The position numbers and the translations under genes were made by a program. A stretch of 64,000 nucleotides of DNA from DAONDQ01 sp035402645. GTDB taxonomy: Bacteria; Cloacimonadota; Cloacimonadia; Cloacimonadales; DAONDQ01. The stretch covers positions 1 to 64,000 of the forward strand of contig DAONDQ010000001.1 in assembly GCA_035402645.1 (NCBI GenBank). Reading direction: 5' to 3'. Positions within the stretch are counted from its first letter, which is position 1. Each line of letters opens with the position of its first letter. A model generated the notes under the pieces. The model did not search any database. It worked only from the letters and a program-made list of their open reading frames with translations, and was not told the DNA's origin. This document shows positions 1 to 7,903 of the stretch, one piece after another.

Positions 1-366
1 GGAGGCATAGTCTATTTTCACCAATACGATTACAGTGTCATCATGCTCATGCAGGATAGCCTTGCATTTATCAAACAGGGCATTAGAAGTGCCGTATGGC
101 AGATAGCTGCCCATGCCGAAGCGTTTATAGAGAGCAGACAGCAGTTGCTGAGCGAAGGACTTGGGAGTGGAAGTGGCTTCCAGTCTCAGATACAGATAGC
201 CCTTACTGAATGCCATTCTGCTGGCATAGGTGGTCTTGCCGAGTCCCGGCTTACCGTATAACAGTCCCAGACCAACCATTTCAATTTTGGGTCGCTTGAG
301 CAGATAATCAATACAGACATCTGCTTCGATAACATTGCTCGTTTGAACTAAACTTCCTTGTTTCAT
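1..366 (-). CDS. MuB/TniB-like AAA ATPase, transposition protein (partial)
   Basis: I see 122 codons before the window edge cuts the C-terminal part. The start at 366 has an AGGAGAG ribosome-binding site 3-5 bases upstream, and only 9 bases separate it from the transposase stop, so the two genes are cotranscribed. Residues around 40-48 read GKPGLGKTT, a Walker A loop. A hydrophobic strand ending VKIDYAS near the cut sits where Walker B is expected. In Mu, Tn7-like and TniAB elements an AAA ATPase directly follows the DDE transposase, binds target DNA and activates the transposase; I infer the same role here. The residue after the Walker B aspartate is tyrosine rather than the usual glutamate. 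ExeA-like ATPases look similar, but the neighbourhood favours a transposition role. Confidence 0.82.
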   Translation of the reverse strand, partial: MKQGSLVQTSNVIEADVCIDYLLKRPKIEMVGLGLLYGKPGLGKTTYASRMAFSKGYLYLRLEATSTPKSFAQQLLSALYKRFGMGSYLPYGTSNALFDKCKAILHEHDDTVIVLVKIDYAS

Positions 367-375
367 GTCTCTCTC

Positions 376-2475
376 CTATTTTATCCCGACTCTCTTCATC
401 ATCTCTGAGAAGGTCATGGTTTTAGCTAAATTGGTTACTCCATCCTCTGATTGCTCATCTTGGGTTCTAATCTCGATTATGGGGTGTTCTATCACATGTG
501 ATTCTGTTTGCTTCTCGTGATTTGCATTATTGGCTCTGATGTTGTCTATGACCTGTCTGTCCAACTGCTCGATGGCTTTCTCATGATTGAGTTTAGGATC
601 AGGTGCCATTATCGCTGGTGGTTGGATAAACAGTGGATTATTCTGACTGGTAATCATGATCGGCATCGGTTTAATGAGACGGTCGACATTCTCCTGAGTC
701 TGTTTGACCAGCTTCTTGGTGCGTTGCTCAGTCTGCTTTCTCAGGTTCTTGTTCTGCCGGTATTCTCTCTCCAGTTCCTTATGAGCAATCGGATTGTCTT
801 TATCCAGTTCGATAAAGGGATGTTGCGCTCTTCTCAGCTCTGCCTGGCAGATAAACACATCCTGCTGGCTATAGACCAATATCCAGCGTGCATCGCTGTA
901 ATCGTATCTAATGACGCAGGGTTGGGCGATATGGTCGATTAGGTCAGGATGCCAGTAGAGCATCTTGTTCAGTCTGATGCCTTCGCTTCTGATGCGTTTA
1001 CGCTCTGCGGTCAGCATCAGGAAGTTGAGCTTTGAAGATTCAACCTGTCTGTCTTCCGGCACCTGAGCCTGAGAGAAGACCTCATAAGGCTTCTTGTTTC
1101 CAATTCCGGAGTGAGGAGTATTGCCATAGATGTATCTGATGTAGAAAGCTATCATCTGCATGGTCTCTTCCACTGTGGGTGCGGTGCGTTCAAATAGCTT
1201 ACGTGCCCATTTCTCATTCCGCATCAGAGTGGCAGGTTTATCTGCGACTGATGCTCCTCTGAAGGTGGAGATAAAGCGTTCAAACTGCTCCTGGAAAGTT
1301 CTGAAGAACCTCTCGATGACCTTTGACCGGGCATTGTAGCTTTCAGCAAAGGCAACTCCGATGCCCAGTCTGGGGAAGATGCCACCTAATTCTAAGGACA
1401 GGTCATGCTCTTCCCACTGCTCATTAAACAGCTTGGATTTGAAGGCTCTGCCATTATCGAGATAGACATACTGAGGTTTGCCACCATAGTGCAGGAAGGC
1501 ATTGCGGAAGGCTGTGCTGATATGTGCGCTATCTTCCGTAACTGCCAGAGAAGCTCCCACCGGATATCGGCTTGCCCAGTCAAAGATCAGGATCATGGTC
1601 ATGCGTTGTGGTCTGCCGGTGGCAGGATTGATAATATCAAAGGCTAAGGTATGTCCGTCTGCTACCCAGACCTGACCTACTTCCAAAATACCGTCATCCC
1701 GGATAATCGATTTGATGATATGCTCCGAGACGAACTTACTGCCCTCTCTCGCCTGATACCACTCGGCAGGATGGGTCTTTTCCCATTCCTTGCACCAGCG
1801 TACCAGAGTTTTCACACTGGAAGGCGACTCTATCATATGCAAAGCCTGTATCTGTTTGAGTAACGTAATGGCAGAACCGGGCTTGATACGTTTAGGACTG
1901 AGTAGCAGGTTGAGCAGATAGTTCTGTTCAGCATAAGTGACTTTACGTCCTCTGACCTCGTTCTTGCGTTTATGAATCAGGGCAAACATGTCACAGCCAC
2001 TTTGCAGATAAGTTTCCACCCAGATACGCAGGGTGCGTTCACTCCGCTGTCCTTTGAGTTTATACAGATCAGGCAGCATGCGCTTGCTATTGTAATCTTC
2101 GGTGATGCGTTTCCACTCCACCACCTTTGACTTGCAGTCTTCCAATCGGTTCAGGGTATCCAGACAGAACTTGGCAAATAGCTTGGCTTCAGGTTCAAAG
2201 CTGAGTGGTAACGATTCAGTTGGTATAAGAGTGAGTTCAGTAGATTCGCTAATCTCTGGTTCATTATATATAGTAGCAGGCAGGTCTGTATAGACAGCCT
2301 CAGGATAAACAATCGATGTTTCCATGACCGGGTCGAGTTCATCAGTAGCTTCAACAGTAATGGCAGGTGTCTTTAAAACAGGCTTTTTGCTCTTTCTGCT
2401 TTTACCTGCATAATCAGGCATAGCCTCTTTGAGGATGTCTCCGTAGTTCTCAGGGTAGATATCATGCAGATTCAT
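376..2475 (-). CDS. Mu-like DDE transposase (MuA family)
   Basis: This is a 699-residue transposase with an RNase H-like integrase core. The catalytic triad is visible as D273 (WVADGHTL), D340 (YLDNGRAF) and E388 (SKVIERFF), in the order and local context seen in Mu/Tn7-TnsB type enzymes. A winged-helix-like stretch (RSERTLRIWV) precedes the core, and a basic, Gln-rich C-terminal tail follows, where Mu-type transposases contact the ATPase. An upstream ATG at 2526 is open but lies inside the previous gene. I chose 2475 because GGGAGAT precedes it and it overlaps the previous stop by 14 bases, a typical coupling. It is followed by the AAA ATPase. Confidence 0.9.
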   Translation of the reverse strand: MNLHDIYPENYGDILKEAMPDYAGKSRKSKKPVLKTPAITVEATDELDPVMETSIVYPEAVYTDLPATIYNEPEISESTELTLIPTESLPLSFEPEAKLFAKFCLDTLNRLEDCKSKVVEWKRITEDYNSKRMLPDLYKLKGQRSERTLRIWVETYLQSGCDMFALIHKRKNEVRGRKVTYAEQNYLLNLLLSPKRIKPGSAITLLKQIQALHMIESPSSVKTLVRWCKEWEKTHPAEWYQAREGSKFVSEHIIKSIIRDDGILEVGQVWVADGHTLAFDIINPATGRPQRMTMILIFDWASRYPVGASLAVTEDSAHISTAFRNAFLHYGGKPQYVYLDNGRAFKSKLFNEQWEEHDLSLELGGIFPRLGIGVAFAESYNARSKVIERFFRTFQEQFERFISTFRGASVADKPATLMRNEKWARKLFERTAPTVEETMQMIAFYIRYIYGNTPHSGIGNKKPYEVFSQAQVPEDRQVESSKLNFLMLTAERKRIRSEGIRLNKMLYWHPDLIDHIAQPCVIRYDYSDARWILVYSQQDVFICQAELRRAQHPFIELDKDNPIAHKELEREYRQNKNLRKQTEQRTKKLVKQTQENVDRLIKPMPIMITSQNNPLFIQPPAIMAPDPKLNHEKAIEQLDRQVIDNIRANNANHEKQTESHVIEHPIIEIRTQDEQSEDGVTNLAKTMTFSEMMKRVGIK

Positions 2476-3037
2476 GAGTATCTCCCATGGAACTATATCC
2501 ATAGATAAACAAAGCAGGCAGGGCATTGTCTTTAACTACGACAGTCCTATCTAAATACAAACTGGGTGTCAGTTTTTTGATATGACAATCCTGTTGCTCC
2601 AGATTAAGCAGTTCCTCATCACTCATGATGAAGGTTTTATTCGTATGGCTTCTGCCGAGTGATACAGTGACCTTCTCAGTCAGATATCCATCCTGGACTA
2701 TTATTCTCCACATGGTTCGCATTGATACCTGTTTCAATTCTGCCGCTCGTTGCACTGTCAGCCAAATCAATCTTCGCTTCTGATCCATTTTCTCCAACCC
2801 TATGCCATATTGCCCTTGGACTGTGACACGGACTGTGCCAAATTTTGTCACAGTCCGCTGTTTTTTGCCTGGACTGTGCCATTTTTGACCGGAATGTCCG
2901 TTATCCCTTGTAATGTCGCAGATTGACTGCTTTTGCACCCGTTTGGTTTGGACTGTGCCATTTTGCTTGGCACAGTCGGTGGCACAGTCCGTGTCACAGT
3001 CCGACCTTTTTACGGGCTTGTAACTTATCGCTTTCAT
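2462..3037 (-). CDS. Small HTH DNA-binding protein of the Mu-like element
   Basis: A 191-residue protein translated just ahead of the transposase. The start at 3037 has a strong GGGAGG site five bases upstream; an in-frame ATG at 3088 lacks one. The C-terminal half carries a helix-turn-helix signature: residues around 85-110 read WLTVQRAAELKQVSMRTMWR, like the Mu-type excisionase/transposase DNA-binding fold. The N-terminal third is low in complexity (DCDTDCATDCAK and similar) because the DNA beneath it is a cluster of GGACTGTGCC motifs. By position it corresponds to the ner or transposase N-terminal-domain slot of Mu. It could be a separate end-binding subunit or a regulator; the sequence does not decide. 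Confidence 0.7.
   Translation of the reverse strand: MKAISYKPVKRSDCDTDCATDCAKQNGTVQTKRVQKQSICDITRDNGHSGQKWHSPGKKQRTVTKFGTVRVTVQGQYGIGLEKMDQKRRLIWLTVQRAAELKQVSMRTMWRIIVQDGYLTEKVTVSLGRSHTNKTFIMSDEELLNLEQQDCHIKKLTPSLYLDRTVVVKDNALPALFIYGYSSMGDTHESA
2818..3002. repeat. Cluster of GGACTGTG(C/A)C motifs, both orientations
   Basis: About eight copies of the motif or its complement lie in 185 bases: forward copies start near 2818, 2830, 2871 and 2950, and reverse copies end near 2856, 2979, 2990 and 3002. The cluster lies inside the coding region of the HTH gene. The same motif recurs at the far side of the repressor gene (4101-4188). A dense mixed-orientation array next to a Mu-like transposase fits transposase or enhancer binding sites; that function is inferred. 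Confidence 0.8.
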
Positions 3038-3280
3038 GTAAGCCTCCCTTAGTGTAGTATTAGGTGCTAACCTGCATACATGCAACACCTTGGGAAGGGC
3101 TTTCTGCGATTTTCACAATCTATCTGCAACTGCTCAGTCCCGCCGGAATAATCCGGCAGAGAATTTCACTTTTTACAAATTCATTGACACATCTATATGG
3201 GCTATTTTCATTGCATACGTGCACAATGATAGTAACCGATTGGTAACTGTCAAGAAGCTTGTGTAACCATAGAGGTAATT
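3038..3280. promoter_or_regulatory. Divergent control region with paired candidate operators
   Basis: This gap separates the transposase operon (minus) from the repressor (plus). Two near-identical 12-mers, TGCATACATGCA at 3073-3084 and TGCATACGTGCA at 3212-3223, differ at one base and sit one near each gene start, as expected for repressor operators. A TTGACA box lies at 3184-3189 on the plus strand, but I do not see a convincing -10 element at the right distance. GTAAC occurs three times between 3231 and 3268. Confidence 0.55.
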
Positions 3281-4009
3281 ATGAAGTCAGGAACTATAGG
3301 CGACAGACTCGAAATGATAATGATAGCAATGGGTTTAAAGCAGTATCAGTTTGCTGAAAAATTTGGCGTTGCCCGTAACACAATCATCCGCTATATTCAT
3401 AATGAAAGATACCCTGAACCCGAATTTATGGTCAGATTAGCCGACCTGAGTATCAATATCAATTGGTTGCTTAAGGGTGAAGGAAGCATGTATCTCGATA
3501 GCAGTGATCCATCGCTCATGACTGCCAAGACCAAGAAGAAGCTCCAACTGCTCAATGCCCAAAACACTCTAAAGCCTTTCACAGAGCAGATTTTGCAGAG
3601 AACAGTAATCATGCCCGTCGCTGCGGAAATTTCCGCCGGAACACCCATGCCGGTGCCGGAAGATTATGAGTTTTCGCAACACATTGAAATACCGAGAGCT
3701 ATGTTGCACGGAAGCCCGGATGACTACTATGTTTTCAGAGTAAACGGCAATAGCATGGAACCTGTGATTTCGAATACAGACATCGTAATTGTGAAGAATC
3801 ATCCCCTCTGGGACGATGTAAAAAATAAGGTCTGTGCAGTGCGAACCCCTGATGGGATCACGCTTAAGAAGGTTCAGATCGATTACCAGAGAGGTCAGAT
3901 TTTACTGCTTCCATTCAATTCAGACTTTTCCGTTCTTATTATAGACTCAGATCAGACTGACACCGTTGGGCTGATCGGCCCCGTCATGCTTCAACTGCGG
4001 GTTTTCTGA
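3281..4009 (+). CDS. CI/LexA-type self-cleaving repressor (XRE HTH + S24 peptidase)
   Basis: A 242-residue phage-type repressor. Residues 8-60 form an XRE/Cro-type HTH (KQYQFAEKFGVARNTIIRYI). The C-terminal part is an S24 peptidase: the scissile Ala119-Gly120 lies in AEISAGTP, the catalytic serine is S158 in VNGNSMEP, and the general-base lysine is K196 or K197 in TLKKVQ. All autocleavage parts are present, so the protein should be inactivated when RecA filaments form after DNA damage. GAGGT precedes the ATG. It is transcribed away from the transposase genes and toward the presumed element end, the same layout as Mu c versus ner-A-B. It most likely holds the element quiescent. Confidence 0.88.
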   Translation: MKSGTIGDRLEMIMIAMGLKQYQFAEKFGVARNTIIRYIHNERYPEPEFMVRLADLSININWLLKGEGSMYLDSSDPSLMTAKTKKKLQLLNAQNTLKPFTEQILQRTVIMPVAAEISAGTPMPVPEDYEFSQHIEIPRAMLHGSPDDYYVFRVNGNSMEPVISNTDIVIVKNHPLWDDVKNKVCAVRTPDGITLKKVQIDYQRGQILLLPFNSDFSVLIIDSDQTDTVGLIGPVMLQLRVF

Positions 4010-4048
4010 TTTGCACTTAACTCATTGAATAACTGCAATATCCAAAAC

Positions 4049-4214
4049 CAGTCCAGAACAATTCCAAATTTGCAGTTTTCGTGTCCTAAATGATGCCAAA
4101 ACAGTCCAAATCGGACTGTGACACAGTCTAAAACATATCTGCTATAACTCTCCACCCCTTAAAGCCTTATCCCCACTTGGCACAGTCCACTGCATTTGCA
4201 GTTTACGGTGTCTG
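4049..4214. other. Presumed end region of the Mu-like element
   Basis: Past the repressor there is no gene for about 295 bases. This part holds two related half-sites, each with CAGTCCA followed by TTTGCAGTTT and a CG/TGTC tail (4049-4086 and 4182-4214). It also holds a perfect GACTGTG-A-CACAGTC palindrome (4114-4128) and TTGGCACAGTCC (4177-4188). The motif is the one clustered at 2818-3002. Mu-like ends carry several transposase binding sites before a terminal TG/CA, so the host junction probably lies near 4190-4230. I could not fix the exact terminus or see the target duplication, since the other end is outside the window. Confidence 0.5.
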
Positions 4215-4303
4215 TTTATAAGAATGATGAAATTAATAATAAATTGACATAGAACAATTATTAATATGCAATTGATATATGAGAGTATTTATGTGGAGGT
4301 TGT

Positions 4304-4798
4304 ATGAAAAAGATATTCGTATTCTGTTGCATGATATATTTCGTGAGTAATATTTTCGGATTTCCACAAAGGCATTACTATCAGCAGGTGGTCAGTCCTC
4401 TGTTTAATTTACCGATTATATATATTTCAAATTCATCCGGATTACGCAATATTAACTATAACTTCACTGCCATAAAAACAAATTCAAGCGATACATTGTC
4501 TATATTAAAGGATGATTTCACTAAGATCAACCTCTGCAAGATTGATAGCTATGCAATCGCTTATATTGATTTGGGAGCTTTTGATACGCCTTGGGCAATA
4601 GGTGATACCATCCATTGTGAGATCACATTTATCCACAAGGGGAGATATAAAGGACAAAAAAGGCAATGGGATCTCATCATCCAGGATAAGTCTTATGCAA
4701 CAATCGAAAAAATCAGTAATATTGATAAGATAATGATTCCACCCTACAGTCGGAGTCTCAAAAATATTAGAACCGTGGAGGTACGGTCCGGTTTGTAA
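4304..4798 (+). CDS. Secreted protein of unknown function
   Basis: A 164-residue protein with a GTGGAGG ribosome-binding site and an N-terminal signal peptide (residues 1-20, MKKIFVFCC... ending near FGFPQ). The mature part is beta-rich. It contains a stretch reading FDTPWAIGDTIHCEITF, then a region that reads like one strand-rich domain (QWDLIIQDKSY). I do not recognise a characterised family. It lies just outside the presumed end of the Mu-like element and is convergent with the reductase gene, so it is probably a host envelope gene. Confidence 0.65.
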   Translation: MKKIFVFCCMIYFVSNIFGFPQRHYYQQVVSPLFNLPIIYISNSSGLRNINYNFTAIKTNSSDTLSILKDDFTKINLCKIDSYAIAYIDLGAFDTPWAIGDTIHCEITFIHKGRYKGQKRQWDLIIQDKSYATIEKISNIDKIMIPPYSRSLKNIRTVEVRSGL

Positions 4799-4842
4799 AG
4801 ACGTAATAGACATTTACTACTTTTCGAAAAAACGATAATTGT

Positions 4843-5610
4843 TCAATACAGAACACTGTATCGTAGCCATAATTTGTCGTTCATGAAATTCTTCATCTCG
4901 ATAAGATGGAGTTTGTTTGGAATGATCGTAGGCCAGTTCAATTCAGGGGACGAAAATAGGGTGGGAATCGAAAATCCGCCAATCACGATCGGACTCAACA
5001 ATATATTGATCTCATCCAGCAGAGAAGCTCGAATCAAAGCACCACTGAGACGACCACCGGAACTTGTAGCAATTGTTTCCACTTTGAGTTTGCTTTTTAC
5101 TTTATCGAACATCCTCGGAAGATCGACTCGGTTTTTTCCCTCCAGCAGATATGGGATATGCCGACTGCGTAAAAACGCCAGGTAATCAGGCGGGGCAGTT
5201 TCCGTAGTTAGATGAACCATATAAGTCTCGGGATCATCACATTCGGCAGTGTAACCATTTCGGAATCTCCCCCGTCCATCGACAACCGAAGTCCAGGTTT
5301 TCCGTCCGGCACGGTTCACGATATCATCCGGCAAATAATCCTCATAAAGTTGATCCAAATCTCCATCATAATGGGAAAGTTCTGCCAATTCCTGGTTTTC
5401 TGCCACCACCATATTGCTGCCTTCCAGAAACATATCCGGTTTATAGAGATCAATGATTGTTTCAGAAAAGCTCTTCCATTCTTCCCTTGTGCAAAGCATA
5501 TCATATAGTCCCGGGTTCCTGAAAGAATCAAACATGGTGGAATTTGAGCCTAATGTGATTCTGCCATCCACTGATGCACAGACATAAAGGACAACTTTCG
5601 GTCTATTCAT
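4843..5610 (-). CDS. RibD C-terminal / dihydrofolate-reductase-like pyrimidine reductase
   Basis: 255 residues. The N-terminus carries SVDGRITL (residues 13-20) and the C-terminal third carries SSGGRLSGALIRASLLDEI followed by SPIVIGG, the two hallmark blocks of the RibD C-terminal (HTP reductase) fold that binds NADPH. Stand-alone RibD_C proteins reduce the ribosylamino-pyrimidine intermediate of riboflavin synthesis or related pterin/pyrimidine substrates. No other rib gene is adjacent, so the exact substrate is open. Residues 100-140 form an insert not obvious in short RibD_C proteins. Confidence 0.82.
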   Translation of the reverse strand: MNRPKVVLYVCASVDGRITLGSNSTMFDSFRNPGLYDMLCTREEWKSFSETIIDLYKPDMFLEGSNMVVAENQELAELSHYDGDLDQLYEDYLPDDIVNRAGRKTWTSVVDGRGRFRNGYTAECDDPETYMVHLTTETAPPDYLAFLRSRHIPYLLEGKNRVDLPRMFDKVKSKLKVETIATSSGGRLSGALIRASLLDEINILLSPIVIGGFSIPTLFSSPELNWPTIIPNKLHLIEMKNFMNDKLWLRYSVLY

Positions 5611-5638
5611 GAATACTCCTATTCCCTTTTAAAAAACC

Positions 5639-6295
5639 TCAATTCATTAGCAGTTTAATGATTCCGTGCTTTCGTTTGTCAAATTCATTATCTATTGTTT
5701 TTACTGCTTTATGCAAAGCAGGTAATGCATACACCAGTTCTTCCCTTGCTTCCGCAGTATTCATGAAATGAAGAGACAGGACTGTATCGAAGAATGGAAA
5801 TTGATTCCACCTGCCTGTTCCTGTACGTTCTGACTTCAACCATTTCAAACCTACTTTCATATATTGATTTGCCTGGGGAGTATTCAGTTGTGAAAGATGC
5901 AGCCACAGGGCAACTGTACAGCGCTTGCAGCAGAACCTGCCGGTAAAGGTTTTGGGGTCGATGATCATATCCAGGAATTCACTGGAAGTGTTATCCCGAA
6001 TTTGAATGAGTTCCTTATCCGTTGTCTTCGCATGATGCAGAACAAAGCTGGCATATTCACCCAGGATATGCATCTTGCTTGCCTTTGTGGTAAGCTTTTC
6101 GCCTGTATATGAATAGATTGGGTTGTACCATTCATCATCAGAAATCTCGTAGAGATTACGATAATGGATCCCCTTCCCTTGTCTGTTGCTGATAAAATTC
6201 AAAAGGGAATTCAGTTCATTCTGGTTGAGCCTGTTTCCGAGAATAATAGAATCAAGATAGCGATAGACAGCAGAGGATAAATTTGTATCATTCAT
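5639..6295 (-). CDS. Hypothetical protein with FCCKRC motif
   Basis: 218 residues, cytoplasmic by composition, no signal peptide or membrane segment. Helix-rich. Residues around 121-126 read FCCKRC, followed by TVALWLHL; a WNQFPFFDTVLSL block lies near 160-172. The aromatic/helical pattern is faintly like alpha-alpha-toroid (prenyltransferase or squalene-cyclase type) repeats, but I cannot assign a family. It lies between the DUF4810-DUF799 fusion and the RibD-C reductase, all minus strand with gaps under 30 bases, so it is likely in one transcript with them. Confidence 0.6.
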   Translation of the reverse strand: MNDTNLSSAVYRYLDSIILGNRLNQNELNSLLNFISNRQGKGIHYRNLYEISDDEWYNPIYSYTGEKLTTKASKMHILGEYASFVLHHAKTTDKELIQIRDNTSSEFLDMIIDPKTFTGRFCCKRCTVALWLHLSQLNTPQANQYMKVGLKWLKSERTGTGRWNQFPFFDTVLSLHFMNTAEAREELVYALPALHKAVKTIDNEFDKRKHGIIKLLMN

Positions 6296-6303
6296 ATGAA
6301 TCC

Positions 6304-7272
6304 CTACTCTTTTTTATTCTTCTTTTTTACCTTATTTCCGTATGGGTAATAAGGTCCTTCCGGTGAAGTCACAAAAAGAGCTTTTCCCAATTCACTTGCA
6401 ATATCATCATCATCCTTGGATGCACCATTAGAATTTAATAAAAAAAGAGAGTTGGCAACCATATTTACAACATCAGGATCCACACAGTAAATTAATGACC
6501 ATATTTTCTTTGTCACACTGGGTTCAGGATCAGTTGAACCACGGAACGACCATATTGTATCTGCTGTGGAAGTAGATATCATACCATATTCAACATCTGC
6601 GCTTAATTTACCTGCAAAATAACCCTTTTTGTGAAACCATTCCCAAATATGTGTATAAACTATTGTATCAATATTGTATTTGGACTTTAATATCGAATAT
6701 TCCGTAGAATCCACCTGGGTTAAGTCTCGCATGCTTTCATTTTTCATTATTTTATCACTTATCAATCCCGGGATTATATAATACCCTCTGGAATTAACCA
6801 CTTCAGCCATTGTGCACCAAAAAGGGTCATCGATTTCTGTATAAAAGCTCTCATTAATCGGATACAATGCCATTATTACACCTTGTTGTTTTGCATCTGG
6901 TGATAATTTCACAGAGCTCTGAGATTTCATACCAAGCATGTCCAGCTTAACAAATTTCACCAATTTTGCTGACTCGGGATAGATTTCCAATTCTTTGTCC
7001 AAAAAGGGTTGAACATCCTTCTTGGGTTTCATCTGTTTTGTCAGCAAAGCTAATTCCAGATACATCCCGGGAGGTACTTTCTTTTCATACATAATTGAAG
7101 TATTAATGACATTCTTGATTGATTTTATCAGTAATGTTCGTGTTTCCACAGAAGGGTTAATTTTATAATTGTAGAGATCTTTACTATATGAACCCCAATA
7201 CATTACGTTTTCATAAGCACTGATAACGGTAGATAAAAGAAGCATGATTATGATTGGAATAATATATTTCAT
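6304..7272 (-). CDS. DUF4810-DUF799 (GNA1161/GNA1162-like) fusion, exported
   Basis: 322 residues from the ATG at 7272; the open frame extends to 7317, but that part overlaps the flavoprotein gene. Residues 1-18 are a signal peptide without a lipobox cysteine. Residues about 20-115 match the DUF4810 pattern (YWGSYSKDLYNY, VPPGMYLEL, IYPESAK). Residues about 125-300 match the DUF799/GNA1162 pattern (ALYPINES, GYYIIP, DTIVYTHIWEW). In proteobacteria these are two adjacent lipoprotein genes, normally next to a CsgG-like gene, and thought to act at the outer membrane. Here they are one polypeptide and no CsgG-like gene is present. The C-terminus is a lysine-rich tail (KVKKKNKKE). Confidence 0.75.
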   Translation of the reverse strand: MKYIIPIIIMLLLSTVISAYENVMYWGSYSKDLYNYKINPSVETRTLLIKSIKNVINTSIMYEKKVPPGMYLELALLTKQMKPKKDVQPFLDKELEIYPESAKLVKFVKLDMLGMKSQSSVKLSPDAKQQGVIMALYPINESFYTEIDDPFWCTMAEVVNSRGYYIIPGLISDKIMKNESMRDLTQVDSTEYSILKSKYNIDTIVYTHIWEWFHKKGYFAGKLSADVEYGMISTSTADTIWSFRGSTDPEPSVTKKIWSLIYCVDPDVVNMVANSLFLLNSNGASKDDDDIASELGKALFVTSPEGPYYPYGNKVKKKNKKE

Positions 7273-7282
7273 GCTCCTACCT

Positions 7283-7903
7283 TCATCGGATAAAACTCGT
7301 ACTCTGTCTTGGTTCAACTTCAGGATGAGGGATCTTGTCCTTTCCTGCTTCGATGCACTTGAGAAGCCAAGCCATGTTGTTTCCCAGGGTGCGCATGGTC
7401 TGCATGCCTTCCAAGTCCTGCATTACTTCCTCTGGTGTGGTGCCGTGAGTAGAATTCCAATATTGGGAAGAAACGACAGGCATACCTGAAATTGTGAAAT
7501 ACTTGTTCAATCTGTCGAAGGCAGCACTGGCACCGCCACGACGGCAGTTCACAATGGCTGCTGCAGGTTTCAATTTATATTTTGCTGATTTCAAAAAGAA
7601 CACACGATCGAGAAAAGAGCAGAGAGAGCCGTTTGGCGCAGCATAATAGACGGGAGAACCCACAACAAGACCATCCGCTTGTCTCATGAGTTCAATGCAT
7701 TCATTCACAGGATCGTCCTTGAATACGCAGAATCCTGTTTCTATGCATGCATAACAGGCGGTACAGCCACGGATTGGTTTATTACCAATGTGGATAATAT
7801 TAGTATCAATGCCCTGTTTGTTCAATTGTCCCGCCACTTCGCTGAGAGCGGTGAATACACAGCCTTTTTCATGGGGACTGCCGTTTATCATGAGGACTTT
7901 CAT
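7283..7903 (-). CDS. NADPH-dependent FMN reductase / iron-sulfur flavoprotein family
   Basis: 206 residues with a flavodoxin-like fold. The N-terminus MKVLMINGSPHEKG is the FMN phosphate-binding loop. RGCTACYACIETGFC (about residues 45-59) gives the CxxCxxC-plus-Cys cluster typical of the Isf-type subgroup of NAD(P)H-dependent FMN reductases. VGSPVYYAAPNGSLCSFLDR (about 81-100) is the second flavin-contact block. Such proteins transfer electrons between pyridine nucleotides, flavin and other acceptors in anaerobes. Ten bases separate it from the next gene start. Confidence 0.85.
   Translation of the reverse strand: MKVLMINGSPHEKGCVFTALSEVAGQLNKQGIDTNIIHIGNKPIRGCTACYACIETGFCVFKDDPVNECIELMRQADGLVVGSPVYYAAPNGSLCSFLDRVFFLKSAKYKLKPAAAIVNCRRGGASAAFDRLNKYFTISGMPVVSSQYWNSTHGTTPEEVMQDLEGMQTMRTLGNNMAWLLKCIEAGKDKIPHPEVEPRQSTSFIR

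Noticed and set aside
508..942. Plus-strand open frames opposite the transposase and other genes
   Set aside because: They have no ribosome-binding site, no recognisable family and mirror the coding strand of real genes.
2475..2526. Longer transposase start at 2526
   Set aside because: It lies inside the upstream HTH gene and lacks a ribosome-binding site; 2475 has GGGAGAT and an overlapping start.
3184..3212. Confident sigma-70 promoter for the repressor
   Set aside because: TTGACA is present but no -10 element at 16-18 bases is convincing.
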